A DNA stretch of 64,000 bases from Dillenia suffruticosa (Eukaryota; Streptophyta; Magnoliopsida; Dilleniales; Dilleniaceae), in assembly GCA_033439265.1 (NCBI GenBank), contig JAVTVX010000009.1, positions 6,909,109 through 6,973,108 on the forward strand, in the 5' to 3' direction. Every line of letters begins with the position of its first letter. Within the stretch, counting starts at the first letter, position 1. Positions 37,901 to 51,800 of this stretch are shown here, one piece after another. Below the pieces are notes generated by a model. The model had not been told where the DNA came from, made no database searches, and was given only the letters and a program-made list of their open reading frames with translations. The position numbers and the translations under genes were made by a program.

Positions 37901-38407
37901 AAATAATTGGGAGTTCGGTAAGCAATGCGAATTTTCTTCATTCCTCTGAAAGTTCGTTCTGCACTTTAATGGCCGCAAATTATGTTGCGAAATGATGAAA
38001 ACAGCACGGTAGTGTAAGACGACTTAAATACAATTATGATCAAATTTTATTTCGCAGTTCAATCTAACACGTATTTTTAATTCAATTACTAACATATTTC
38101 GACTTCTTCAAATAAAATTGTTAAAAATATATTAATGTGGTGATCTATTTAATTGATGATTTTTTTAATCCATCAAACATTATTATGTCGAACAAAGCTT
38201 ATATTTCGATTGGATTTAAATCTACGACCAATCAACTCTTCGTTAGACTCCTTGCTATCTCTCTTTTGATCGATCATTTGACTCAAATGGTACTACATTT
38301 CATTTCCATTAAATATTAATACCAGAGACCAAAAAAAGGAGCCTCGAGTAGCTAGTATTAAAGCGTTGATGCAAAATAATTGGCTATGTCCCTCTATTTT
38401 GAGGAGA
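34916..38407. repeat. Array unit 11 (3,492 bp)
   Basis: Diagnostic states: gaagcaggggg, ctagcg, gtacacc and gacttt between about 36488 and 36661, tttagtc near 37797, and (GA)11 at 37292-37313. By eye it differs from unit 12 only in GA number. Confidence 0.95.
35675..36166 (-). CDS. IDA-like four-repeat peptide precursor (unit 11)
   Basis: Intact copy with Ile41, common protein. TATA box at 36206-36212. Confidence 0.75.
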   Translation of the reverse strand: MRGKSKKERMGRLIQEMRCLTIFVILVLGLEICSSEREESIDFGVYPKGARVPPSGPSHGTSDPPPPPRLLNFGRYPKGAHIPPSGPSHRTSDPPPPPRLLDFGRYPKGARIPPSGPSHRTSDPPPPPRLLNFGTYPKGAHIPPSGPSHRTSDPPPPPHRPKM

Positions 38408-41400
38408 AGCGAGCATGGAGTAATCTTAAATATTCAAATAACATAATTTGCAACGATCGGCAGCCTTTTAGGTTTCTGGATGGACCTACCTGGCCGGCGT
38501 TAACTTATGTTTATCGGTCCATGTTTTGCTTTTGATATGAAGAATATCTGTATTTCAACTAGGATCGGCCCGAGCTCTGCTCCTTGCTCAGACATAGCTG
38601 CACTATTCAAACTTAGAGCGTCTCTTGACCAAGGTGATACCTCATTTTAGAATAATAACTATAGTTTAGATCTATCACTTTATAGTAGGTTAGATTTCAT
38701 TCTTAAACTCATCTTCAAAATGATCTCAAGTTTTGCTTATTAATTTCCCCTATAAACTGTGAGCGTGAATATATACTATGCGGTCGTAAACAAAATTTCT
38801 AATTTGAAGTGTAACTCTTGCTTTAATAATAATTATGCCATTTTTATTTTTTTTATTGTTTTATTCTCTGAAGAATCATTTTCTCTCGAGCCACGTAGTT
38901 TCACTTTCACAACAGTTACAATGGGAGGAACTCTTTAGTTGGGTCGAAAGGGAAAAGCAATTTGATGACCTCCCACTTCTCCTTTGAGTAAGGAAAAAAT
39001 AAAACAAGGGACGCAAAAATATGCGTTATGATCAAAAGGAAAAAAATACGACATATAAGACCTTTTAGTAGAATGAACGTCGAATTACACTCTTATTCAT
39101 CGATGCACGTACGGGCAGACAAACATGAGGACCAAAAGCCTCTTGGGTAGAGATAAAAACTCCCAGCTACATTTTTGGGCGATGAGGTGGCGGAGGAGGG
39201 TCCGAAGTCCTATGTGACGGTCCTGAGGGAGGAATGTGAGCCCCTTTTGGGTATGTCCCAAAATTTAGCAGCCGTGGTGGCGGAGGGGGATCCGAAGTCC
39301 TATGTGACGGCCCAGAAGGAGGAATACGAGCCCCTTTCGGGTATCTCCCGAAATCTAGCAGCCGCGGTGGCGGAGGAGGATCCGAAGTCCTATGTGAGGG
39401 CCCAGAAGGAGGAATGTGAGCCCCTTTTGGGTATCTCCCAAAATTTAGCAGCCGCGGTGGCGGAGGAGGATCCGAAGTCCCATGGGACGGACCCGAAGGA
39501 GGAACTCGAGCCCCTTTTGGATACACTCCAAAGTCAATACTCTCCTCTCTTTCTGATGAGCAAATCTCGAGACCTAAAACAAGGATGACAAAAATTGTCA
39601 AACATCGCATTTCTTGAATTAATCGACCCATTCTCTCTTTCTTGCTCTTCCCTCTCATTCACTGACCCGTAGCTTTTTTGTACGTTAATATCCATGCTTA
39701 TATACATGCACATGCATCCCTTTTGCCATATTTGAGTTATGAGCAAACCTTCCCCTCTTGGCCATATTGTTTTGAAAAATATCACGGCGTTATTTATGTT
39801 ATTAGTGGAAACTCGCACAAAATGCATAATTAATATACCTAAATGAAATCATGAAGATTTGGTACACAAGATCTTCATAAAATTGATTTGCTAACAATTT
39901 TCCACGTTTAATTTTTATTTATATCGCCGAAAACTTATGGCTAACGAGAATTTATGATTTAAAATTTTCTACTATAAAAAGAAGCAGGGGGATGATATTT
40001 CCATCTTCTAGCGAATCACGCAAGATGTTTACATTTTTGGAACGTTCCGGATTATTTTGCCCTTCACCTTGAAATAACACTTCTCTTTGGCTTGAAAATT
40101 TTATCCTCCATGCGAAATAATGTGCGGGCTCGTACACCGTGAGTGCAGACTTTAGCGGAAGTAAATCTCCATCTTTTTATTTCCATTTCCTTTTGGGACG
40201 GAACTCCTATAGAATTTTTTGTGATAGATAGGGTCTAAAATTTTTTGTCCTTTCTAGATATATTTAGATAATTTCTTAAGTTGTATAGAAACAGGAACGG
40301 CTATGAAACGATACGGGAAAACGGCAGATTTTAAAATACAGGAAATAGAAACGTGGGCAAATGCGTAAATATAAAATTATAAGAATTTTTTCGTAAATAT
40401 TAATTATTTTATAAAAATAAAAAAATAACCATATTTCATAATAAAAATATAAAATGACCAAAAAATGTCGTTATTGCTTATAACACAAATAATAAAAAAT
40501 AGAAAATATAAATAAATAAATAAATGATTCATTAGATATGAAAATATGTAGAAGTAGAAGATACAGGAATTGTGTATAAGTACTAATTAATTTGGCGTGT
40601 TGAAACGTTGACGCAGCTATAGAAGGGAAGGAAAATTGAACGACCATGAGGAAATGCATGGCAGTACTTCTAAGCTGGAAGATGATTACCACACTGAGAT
40701 GTCAAGGAACCAAAACAGTCGTTTCATGCCATCTAAATCGTTCCTCAATGTTCTATAATCCCTCGACTTAAACAAGGGGCAGGGAGAGAGAGAGAGAGAG
40801 AGAGGGAGGGAGAATGAGAGCGCGCAATGATTCTAATAAGTAAATATTTTCTTATAATTTTTTATTTTTTTATTTATTATTTAGGACTTTAATTTCTTGT
40901 TTTTGATTTCAACTTTAGGGAATAGATATAAAAACTCATAAATATTTTTGTAGCCCTTAGTAGAATTTTAAAATTGTTTAATATTTTCTTATAATTTTAG
41001 GGTCACTAATTTTTAATTGTTGTTTTTCTTATTCATAATCCGCGTACATAATTATTTTACAGTTTATATTTAGTTGTATTCAGATTTGTTTGTTATTAGT
41101 TGTTTATTTGCTCTTTTAATATATTTAAAATAAAAAAACCGATCACATAATTTTAGCTAATTTAAACAAATAGATTACTAATCAAAAGTGAGTAATTCAG
41201 GCGGGACCGACAATCGGATTCATAAAAATTGCTGCACCTTTTTGAAAAGTTCACGTCACCTGTGGCACTTGAATTTAGTCTCGAAAGAGAAAAAAAAAAA
41301 AAAAATTGAACTTCAAAATGCGGTGTTGGGCAATGTTGTCAATGGTTTTCACATCCACAAAAATTTTACAGAACTGCTCTAATCTCTCCAAAATAATTGG

Positions 41401-41897
41401 GAGTTCGGTAAGCAATGCGAATTTTCTTCATTCCTCTGAAAGTTCGTTCTGCACTTTAATGGCCGCAAATTATGTTGCGAAATGATGAAAACAGCACGGT
41501 AGTGTAAGACGACTTAAATACAATTATGATCAAATTTTATTTCGCAGTTCAATCTAACACGTATTTTTAATTCAATTACTAACATATTTCGACTTCTTCA
41601 AATAAAATTGTTAAAAATATATTAATGTGGTGATCTATTTAATTGATGATTTTTTTAATCCATCAAACATTATTATGTCGAACAAAGCTTATATTTCGAT
41701 TGGATTTAAATCTACGACCAATCAACTCTTCGTTAGACTCCTTGCTATCTCTCTTTTGATCGATCATTTGACTCAAATGGTACTACATTTCATTTCCATT
41801 AAATATTAATACCAGAGACCAAAAAAAGGAGCCTCGAGTAGCTAGTATTAAAGCGTTGATGCAAAATAATTGGCTATGTCCCTCTATTTTGAGGAGA
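38408..41897. repeat. Array unit 12 (3,490 bp)
   Basis: Same states as unit 11, with (GA)10. Confidence 0.95.
39167..39658 (-). CDS. IDA-like four-repeat peptide precursor (unit 12)
   Basis: Intact copy with Ile41. TATA box at 39698-39704. Confidence 0.75.
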   Translation of the reverse strand: MRGKSKKERMGRLIQEMRCLTIFVILVLGLEICSSEREESIDFGVYPKGARVPPSGPSHGTSDPPPPPRLLNFGRYPKGAHIPPSGPSHRTSDPPPPPRLLDFGRYPKGARIPPSGPSHRTSDPPPPPRLLNFGTYPKGAHIPPSGPSHRTSDPPPPPHRPKM

Positions 41898-44800
41898 AGC
41901 GAGCATGGAGTAATCTTAAATATTCAAATAACATAATTTGCAACGATCGGCAGCCTTTTAGGTTTCTGGATGGACCTACCTGGCCGGCGTTAACTTATGT
42001 TTATCGGTCCATGTTTTGCTTTTGATATGAAGAATATCTGTATTTCAACTAGGATCGGCCCGAGCTCTGCTCCTTGCTCAGACATAGCTGCACTATTCAA
42101 ACTTAGAGCGTCTCTTGACCAAGGTGATACCTCATTTTAGAATAATAACTATAGTTTAGATCTATCACTTTATAGTAGGTTAGATTTCATTCTTAAACTC
42201 ATCTTCAAAATGATCTCAAGTTTTGCTTATTAATTTCCCCTATAAACTGTGAGCGTGAATATATACTATGCGGTCGTAAACAAAATTTCTAATTTGAAGT
42301 GTAACTCTTGCTTTAATAATAATTATGCCATTTTTATTTTTTTTATTGTTTTATTCTCTGAAGAATCATTTTCTCTCGAGCCACGTAGTTTCACTTTCAC
42401 AACAGTTACAATGGGAGGAACTCTTTAGTTGGGTCGAAAGGGAAAAGCAATTTGATGACCTCCCACTTCTCCTTTGAGTAAGGAAAAAATAAAACAAGGG
42501 ACGCAAAAATATGCGTTATGATCAAAAGGAAAAAAATACGACATATAAGACCTTTTAGTAGAATGAACGTCGAATTACACTCTTATTCATCGATGCACGT
42601 ACGGGCAGACAAACATGAGGACCAAAAGCCTCTTGGGTAGAGATAAAAACTCCCAGCTACATTTTTGGGCGATGAGGTGGCGGAGGAGGGTCCGAAGTCC
42701 TATGTGACGGTCCTGAGGGAGGAATGTGAGCCCCTTTTGGGTATGTCCCAAAATTTAGCAGCCGTGGTGGCGGAGGGGGATCCGAAGTCCTATGTGACGG
42801 CCCAGAAGGAGGAATACGAGCCCCTTTCGGGTATCTCCCGAAATCTAGCAGCCGCGGTGGCGGAGGAGGATCCGAAGTCCTATGTGAGGGCCCAGAAGGA
42901 GGAATGTGAGCCCCTTTTGGGTATCTCCCAAAATTTAGCAGCCGCGGTGGCGGAGGAGGATCCGAAGTCCCATGGGACGGACCCGAAGGAGGAACTCGAG
43001 CCCCTTTTGGATACACTCCAAAGTCAATACTCTCCTCTCTTTCTGATGAGCAAATCTCGAGACCTAAAACAAGGATGACAAAAATTGTCAAACATCGCAT
43101 TTCTTGAATTAATCGACCCATTCTCTCTTTCTTGCTCTTCCCTCTCATTCACTGACCCGTAGCTTTTTTGTACGTTAATATCCATGCTTATATACATGCA
43201 CATGCATCCCTTTTGCCATATTTGAGTTATGAGCAAACCTTCCCCTCTTGGCCATATTGTTTTGAAAAATATCACGGCGTTATTTATGTTATTAGTGGAA
43301 ACTCGCACAAAATGCATAATTAATATACCTAAATGAAATCATGAAGATTTGGTACACAAGATCTTCATAAAATTGATTTGCTAACAATTTTCCACGTTTA
43401 ATTTTTATTTATATCGCCGAAAACTTATGGCTAACGAGAATTTATGATTTAAAATTTTCTACTATAAAAAGAAGCAGGGGGATGATATTTCCATCTTCTA
43501 GCGAATCACGCAAGATGTTTACATTTTTGGAACGTTCCGGATTATTTTGCCCTTCACCTTGAAATAACACTTCTCTTTGGCTTGAAAATTTTATCCTCCA
43601 TGCGAAATAATGTGCGGGCTCGTACACCGTGAGTGCAGACTTTAGCGGAAGTAAATCTCCATCTTTTTATTTCCATTTCCTTTTGGGACGGAACTCCTAT
43701 AGAATTTTTTGTGATAGATAGGGTCTAAAATTTTTTGTCCTTTCTAGATATATTTAGATAATTTCTTAAGTTGTATAGAAACAGGAACGGCTATGAAACG
43801 ATACGGGAAAACGGCAGATTTTAAAATACAGGAAATAGAAACGTGGGCAAATGCGTAAATATAAAATTATAAGAATTTTTTCGTAAATATTAATTATTTT
43901 ATAAAAATAAAAAAATAACCATATTTCATAATAAAAATATAAAATGACCAAAAAATGTCGTTATTGCTTATAACACAAATAATAAAAAATAGAAAATATA
44001 AATAAATAAATAAATGATTCATTAGATATGAAAATATGTAGAAGTAGAAGATACAGGAATTGTGTATAAGTACTAATTAATTTGGCGTGTTGAAACGTTG
44101 ACGCAGCTATAGAAGGGAAGGAAAATTGAACGACCATGAGGAAATGCATGGCAGTACTTCTAAGCTGGAAGATGATTACCACACTGAGATGTCAAGGAAC
44201 CAAAACAGTCGTTTCATGCCATCTAAATCGTTCCTCAATGTTCTATAATCCCTCGACTTAAACAAGGGGCAGGGAGAGAGAGAGAGAGAGAGAGGGAGGG
44301 AGAATGAGAGCGCGCAATGATTCTAATAAGTAAATATTTTCTTATAATTTTTTATTTTTTTATTTATTATTTAGGACTTTAATTTCTTGTTTTTGATTTC
44401 AACTTTAGGGAATAGATATAAAAACTCATAAATATTTTTGTAGCCCTTAGTAGAATTTTAAAATTGTTTAATATTTTCATATAATTTTAGGGTCACTAAT
44501 TTTTAATTGTTGTTTTTCTTATTCATAATCCGCGTACATAATTATTTTACAGTTTATATTTAGTTGTATTCAGATTTTTTTGTTATTAGTTGTTTATTTG
44601 CTCTTTTAATATATTTAAAATAAAAAAACCGATCACATAATTTTAGCTAATTTAAACAAATAGATTACTAATCAAAAGTGAGTAATTCAGGCGGGACCGA
44701 CAATCGGATTCATAAAAATTGCTGCACCTTTTTGAAAAGTTCACGTCACCTGTGGCACTTGAATTTCGTCTCGAAAGAGAAAAAAAAAAAAAATTGAACT

Positions 44801-45385
44801 TCAAAATGCGGTGTTGGGCAATGTTGTCAATGGTTTTCACATCCACAAAAATTTTACAGAACTGCTCTAATCTCTCCAAAATAATTGGGAGTTCGGTAAG
44901 CAATGCGAATTTTCTTCATTCCTCTGAAAGTTCGTTCTGCACTTTAATGGCCGCAAATTATGTTGCGAAATGATGAAAACAGCACGGTAGTGTAAGGCGA
45001 CTTAAATACAATTATGATCAAATTTTATTTCGCAGTTCAATCTAACACGTATTTTTAATTCAATTACTAACATATTTCGACTTCTTCAAATAAAATTGTT
45101 AAAAATATATTAATGTGGTGATCTATTTAATTGATGATTTTTTTAATCCATCAAACATTATTATGTCGAACAAAGCTTATATTTCGATTGGATTTAAATC
45201 TACGACCAATCAACTCTTCGTTAGACTCCTTGCTATCTCTCTTTTGATCGATCATTTGACTCAAATGGTACTACATTTCATTTCCATTAAATATTAATAC
45301 CAGAGACCAAAAAAAGGAGCCTCGAGTAGCTAGTATTAAAGCGTTGATGCAAAATAATTGGCTATGTCCCTCTATTTTGAGGAGA
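41898..45385. repeat. Array unit 13 (3,488 bp)
   Basis: It shares gcaggggg, gtacacc and gacttt with units 11 and 12, but in its right part resembles unit 15 (44578 G to T; tttcgtc). Private change at 44479 (T to A). A tract 14. Confidence 0.95.
42657..43148 (-). CDS. IDA-like four-repeat peptide precursor (unit 13)
   Basis: Intact copy with Ile41. TATA box at 43188-43194. Confidence 0.75.
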   Translation of the reverse strand: MRGKSKKERMGRLIQEMRCLTIFVILVLGLEICSSEREESIDFGVYPKGARVPPSGPSHGTSDPPPPPRLLNFGRYPKGAHIPPSGPSHRTSDPPPPPRLLDFGRYPKGARIPPSGPSHRTSDPPPPPRLLNFGTYPKGAHIPPSGPSHRTSDPPPPPHRPKM

Positions 45386-48300
45386 AGCGAGCATGGAGTA
45401 ATCTTAAATATTCAAATAACATAATTTGCAACGATCGGCAGCCTTTTAGGTTTCTGGATGGACCTACCTGGCCGGCGTTAACTTATGTTTATCGGTCCAT
45501 GTTTTGCTTTTGATATGAAGAATATCTGTATTTCAACTAGGATCGGCCCGAGCTCTGCTCCTTGCTCAGACATAGCTGCACTATTCAAACTTAGAGCGTC
45601 TCTTGACCAAGGTGATACCTCATTTTAGAATAATAACTATAGTTTAGATCTATCACTTTATAGTAGGTTAGATTTCATTCTTAAACTCATCTTCAAAATG
45701 ATCTCAAGTTTTGCTTATTAATTTCCCCTATAAACTGTGAGCGTGAATATATACTATGCGGTCGTAAACAAAATTTCTAATTTGAAGTGTAACTCTTGCT
45801 TTAATAATAATTATGCCATTTTTATTTTTTTTATTGTTTTATTCTCTGAAGAATCATTTTCTCTCGAGCCACGTAGTTTCACTTTCACAACAGTTACAAT
45901 GGGAGGAACTCTTTAGTTGGGTCGAAAGGGAAAAGCAATTTGATGACCTCCCACTTCTCCTTTGAGTAAGGAAAAAATAAAACAAGGGACGCAAAAATAT
46001 GCGTTATGATCAAAAGGAAAAAAATACGACATATAAGACCTTTTAGTAGAATGAACGTCGAATTACACTCTTATTCATCGATGCACGTACGGGCAGACAA
46101 ACATGAGGACCAAAAGCCTCTTGGGTAGAGATAAAAACTCCCAGCTACATTTTTGGGCGATGAGGTGGCGGAGGAGGGTCCGAAGTCCTATGTGACGGTC
46201 CTGAGGGAGGAATGTGAGCCCCTTTTGGGTATGTCCCAAAATTTAGCAGCCGTGGTGGCGGAGGGGGATCCGAAGTCCTATGTGACGGCCCAGAAGGAGG
46301 AATACGAGCCCCTTTCGGGTATCTCCCGAAATCTAGCAGCCGCGGTGGCGGAGGAGGATCCGAAGTCCTATGTGAGGGCCCAGAAGGAGGAATGTGAGCC
46401 CCTTTTGGGTATCTCCCAAAATTTAGCAGCCGCGGTGGCGGAGGAGGATCCGAAGTCCCATGGGACGGACCCGAAGGAGGAACTCGAGCCCCTTTTGGAT
46501 ACACTCCAAAGTCAATACTCTCCTCTCTTTCTGATGAGCAAATCTCGAGACCTAAAACAAGGATGACAAAAATTGTCAAACATCGCATTTCTTGAATTAA
46601 TCGACCCATTCTCTCTTTCTTGCTCTTCCCTCTCATTCACTGACCCGTAGCTTTTTTGTACGTTAATATCCATGCTTATATACATGCACATGCATCCCTT
46701 TTGCCATATTTGAGTTATGAGCAAACCTTCCCCTCTTGGCCATATTGTTTTGAAAAATATCACGGCGTTATTTATGTTATTAGTGGAAACTCGCACAAAA
46801 TGCATAATTAATATACCTAAATGAAATCATGAAGATTTGGTACACAAGATCTTCATAAAATTGATTTGCTAACAATTTTCCACGTTTAATTTTTATTTAT
46901 ATCGCCGAAAACTTATGGCTAACGAGAATTTATGATTTAAAATTTTCTACTATAAAAAGAAGCAGGGGGATGATATTTCCATCTTCTAGCGAATCACGCA
47001 AGATGTTTACATTTTTGGAACGTTCCGGATTATTTTGCCCTTCACCTTGAAATAACACTTCTCTTTGGCTTGAAAATTTTATCCTCCATGCGAAATAATG
47101 TGCGGGCTCGTGCACCACGAGTGCAGACGTTAGCGGAAGTAAATCTCCATCCTTTTATTTCCATTTCCTTTTGGGACGGAACTCCTATAGAATTTTTTGT
47201 GATAGATAGGGTCTAAAATTTTTTGTCCTTTCTAGATATATTTAGATAATTTCTTAAGTTGTATAGAAACAGGAACGGCTATGAAACGCTACGGGAAAAC
47301 GGCAGATTTTAAAATACAGGAAATAGAAACGTGGGCAAATGCGTAAATATAAAATTATAAGAATTTTTTCGTAAATATTAATTATTTTATAAAAATAAAA
47401 AAATAACAATATTTCATAATAAAAATATAAAATGACCAAAAAATGTCGTTATTGCTTATAACACAAATAATAAAAAATAGAAAATATAAATAAATAAATA
47501 AATGATTCATTAGATATGAAAATATGTAGAAGTAGAAGATACAGGAATTGTGTATAAGTACTAATTAATTTGGCGTGTTGAAACGTTGACGCAGCTATAG
47601 AAGGGAGGGAAAATTGAACGACCATGAGGAAATGCATGGCAGTACTTCTAAGCTGGAAGATGATTACCACACTGAGATGTCAAGGAACCAAAACAGTCGT
47701 TTCATGCCATCTAAATCGTTCCTCAATGTTCTATAATCCCTCGACTTAAACAAGGGGCAGGGAGAGAGAGAGAGAGAGAGAGGGAGGGAGAATGAGAGCG
47801 CGCAATGATTCTAATAAGTAAATATTTTCTTATAATTTTTTATTTTTTTATTTATTATTTAGGACTTTAATTTCTTGTTTTTGATTTCAACTTTAGGGAA
47901 TAGATATAAAAACTCATAAATATTTTTGTAGCCCTTAGTAGAATTTTAAAATTGTTTAATATTTTCTTATAATTTTAGGGTCACTAATTTTTAATTGTTG
48001 TTTTTCTTATTCATAATCCGCGTACATAATTATTTTACAGTTTATATTTAGTTGTATTCAGATTTGTTTGTTATTAGTTGTTTATTTGCTCTTTTAATAT
48101 ATTTAAAATAAAAAAACCGATCACATAATTTTAGCTAATTTAAACAAATAGATTACTAATCAAAAGTGAGTAATTCAGGCGGGACCGACAATCGGATTCA
48201 TAAAAATTGCTGCACCTTTTTGAAAAGTTCACGTCACCTGTGGCACTTGAATTTAGTCTCGAAAGAGAAAAAAAAAAAAAAATTGAACTTCAAAATGCGG

Positions 48301-48874
48301 TGTTGGGCAATGTTGTCAATGGTTTTCACATCCACAAAAATTTTACAGAACTGCTCTAATCTCTCCAAAATAATTGGGAGTTCGGTAAGCAATGCGAATT
48401 TTCTTCATTCCTCTGAAAGTTCGTTCTGCACTTTAATGGCCGCAAATTATGTTGCGAAATGATGAAAACAGCACGGTAGTGTAAGGCGACTTAAATACAA
48501 TTATGATCAAATTTTATTTCGCAGTTCAATCTAACACGTATTTTTAATTCAATTACTAACATATTTCGACTTCTTCAAATAAAATTGTTAAAAATATATT
48601 AATGTGGTGATCTATTTAATTGATGATTTTTTTAATCCATCAAACATTATTATGTCGAACAAAGCTTATATTTCGATTGGATTTAAATCTACGACCAATC
48701 AACTCTTCGTTAGACTCCTTGCTATCTCTCTTTTGATCGATCATTTGACTCAAATGGTACTACATTTCATTTCCATTAAATATTAATACCAGAGACCAAA
48801 AAAAGGAGCCTCGAGTAGCTAGTATTAAAGCGTTGATGCAAAATAATTGGCTATGTCCCTCTATTTTGAGGAGA
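45386..48874. repeat. Array unit 14 (3,489 bp)
   Basis: It shares ccatcct near 47150 and aacaat near 47405 with unit 15, and tttagtc near 48254 with units 11 and 12. Private changes include caccacg near 47115, gcta near 47289 and gaaggga-ggg near 47604. Confidence 0.95.
46145..46636 (-). CDS. IDA-like four-repeat peptide precursor (unit 14)
   Basis: Intact copy with Ile41. TATA box at 46676-46682. Confidence 0.75.
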   Translation of the reverse strand: MRGKSKKERMGRLIQEMRCLTIFVILVLGLEICSSEREESIDFGVYPKGARVPPSGPSHGTSDPPPPPRLLNFGRYPKGAHIPPSGPSHRTSDPPPPPRLLDFGRYPKGARIPPSGPSHRTSDPPPPPRLLNFGTYPKGAHIPPSGPSHRTSDPPPPPHRPKM

Positions 48875-51800
48875 AGCGAGCATGGAGTAATCTTAAATAT
48901 TCAAATAACATAATTTGCAACGATCGGCAGCCTTTTAGGTTTCTGGATGGACCTACCTGGCCGGCGTTAACTTATGTTTATCGGTCCATGTTTTGCTTTT
49001 GATATGAAGAATATCTGTATTTCAACTAGGATCGGCCCGAGCTCTGCTCCTTGCTCAGACATAGCTGCACTATTCAAACTTAGAGCGTCTCTTGACCAAG
49101 GTGATACCTCATTTTAGAATAATAACTATAGTTTAGATCTATCACTTTATAGTAGGTTAGATTTCATTCTTAAACTCATCTTCAAAATGATCTCAAGTTT
49201 TGCTTATTAATTTCCCCTATAAACTGTGAGCGTGAATATATACTATGCGGTCGTAAACAAAATTTCTAATTTGAAGTGTAACTCTTGCTTTAATAATAAT
49301 TATGCCATTTTTATTTTTTTTATTGTTTTATTCTCTGAAGAATCATTTTCTCTCGAGCCACGTAGTTTCACTTTCACAACAGTTACAATGGGAGGAACTC
49401 TTTAGTTGGGTCGAAAGGGAAAAGCAATTTGATGACCTCCCACTTCTCCTTTGAGTAAGGAAAAAATAAAACAAGGGACGCAAAAATATGCGTTATGATC
49501 AAAAGGAAAAAAATACGACATATAAGACCTTTTAGTAGAATGAACGTCGAATTACACTCTTATTCATCGATGCACGTACGGGCAGACAAACATGAGGACC
49601 AAAAGCCTCTTGGGTAGAGATAAAAACTCCCAGCTACATTTTTGGGCGATGAGGTGGCGGAGGAGGGTCCGAAGTCCTATGTGACGGTCCTGAGGGAGGA
49701 ATGTGAGCCCCTTTTGGGTATGTCCCAAAATTTAGCAGCCGTGGTGGCGGAGGGGGATCCGAAGTCCTATGTGACGGCCCAGAAGGAGGAATACGAGCCC
49801 CTTTCGGGTATCTCCCGAAATCTAGCAGCCGCGGTGGCGGAGGAGGATCCGAAGTCCTATGTGAGGGCCCAGAAGGAGGAATGTGAGCCCCTTTTGGGTA
49901 TCTCCCAAAATTTAGCAGCCGCGGTGGCGGAGGAGGATCCGAAGTCCCATGGGACGGACCCGAAGGAGGAACTCGAGCCCCTTTTGGATACACTCCAAAG
50001 TCAATACTCTCCTCTCTTTCTGATGAGCAAATCTCGAGACCTAAAACAAGGATGACAAAAATTGTCAAACATCGCATTTCTTGAATTAATCGACCCATTC
50101 TCTCTTTCTTGCTCTTCCCTCTCATTCACTGACCCGTAGCTTTTTTGTACGTTAATATCCATGCTTATATACATGCACATGCATCCCTTTTGCCATATTT
50201 GAGTTATGAGCAAACCTTCCCCTCTTGGCCATATTGTTTTGAAAAATATCACGGCGTTATTTATGTTATTAGTGGAAACTCGCACAAAATGCATAATTAA
50301 TATACCTAAATGAAATCATGAAGATTTGGTACACAAGATCTTCATAAAATTGATTTGCTAACAATTTTCCACGTTTAATTTTTATTTATATCGCCGAAAA
50401 CTTATGGCTAACGAGAATTTATGATTTAAAATTTTCTACTATAAAAAGAAGCAGGGGGATGATATTTCCATCTTCTAGCGAATCACGCAAGATGTTTACA
50501 TTTTTGGAACGTTCCGGATTATTTTGCCCTTCACCTTGAAATAACACTTCTCTTTGGCTTGAAAATTTTATCCTCCATGCGAAATAATGTGCGGGCTCGT
50601 GCACCGTGAGTGCAGACGTTAGCGGAAGTAAATCTCCATCCTTTTATTTCCATTTCCTTTTGGGACGGAACTCCTATAGAATTTTTTGTGATAGATAGGG
50701 TCTAAAATTTTTTGTCCTTTCTAGATATATTTAGATAATTTCTTAAGTTGTATAGAAACAGGAACGGCTATGAAACGATACGGGAAAATGGCAGATTTTA
50801 AAATACAGGAAATAGAAACGTGGGCAAATGCGTAAATATAAAATTATAAGAATTTTTTCGTAAATATTAATTATTTTATAAAAATAAAAAAATAACAATA
50901 TTTCATAATAAAAATATAAAATGACCAAAAAATGTCGTTATTGCTTATAACACAAATAATAAAAAATAGAAAATATAAATAAATAAATAAATGATTCATT
51001 AGATATGAAAATATGTAGAAGTAGAAGATACAGGAATTGTGTATAAGTACTAATTAATTTGGCGTGTTGAAACGTTGACGCAGCTATAGAAGGGAAGGAA
51101 AATTGAACGACCATGAGGAAATGCATGGCAGTACTTCTAAGCTGGAAGATGATTACCACACTGAGATGTCAAGGAACCAAAACAGTCGTTTCATGCCATC
51201 TAAATCGTTCCTCAATGTTCTATAATCCCTCGACTTAAACAAGGGGCAGGGAGAGAGAGAGAGAGAGAGAGGGAGGGAGAATGAGAGCGCGCAATGATTC
51301 TAATAAGTAAATATTTTCTTATAATTTTTTATTTTTTTATTTATTATTTAGGACTTTAATTTCTTGTTTTTGATTTCAACTTTAGGGAATAGATATAAAA
51401 ACTCATAAATATTTTTGTAGCCCTTAGTAGAATTTTAAAATTGTTTAATATTTTCTTATAATTTTAGGGTCACTAATTTTTAATTGTTGTTTTTCTTATT
51501 CATAATCCGCGTACATAATTATTTTACAGTTTATATTTAGTTGTATTCAGATTTTTTTGTTATTAGTTGTTTATTTGCTCTTTTAATATATTTAAAATAA
51601 AAAAACCGATCACATAATTTTAGCTAATTTAAACAAATAGATTACTAATCAAAAGTGAGTAATTCAGGCGGGACCGACAATCGGATTCATAAAAATTGCT
51701 GCACCTTTTTGAAAAGTTCACGTCACCTGTGGCACTTGAATTTCGTCTCGAAAGAGAAAAAAAAAAAAATTGAACTTCAAAATGCGGTGTTGGGCAATGT

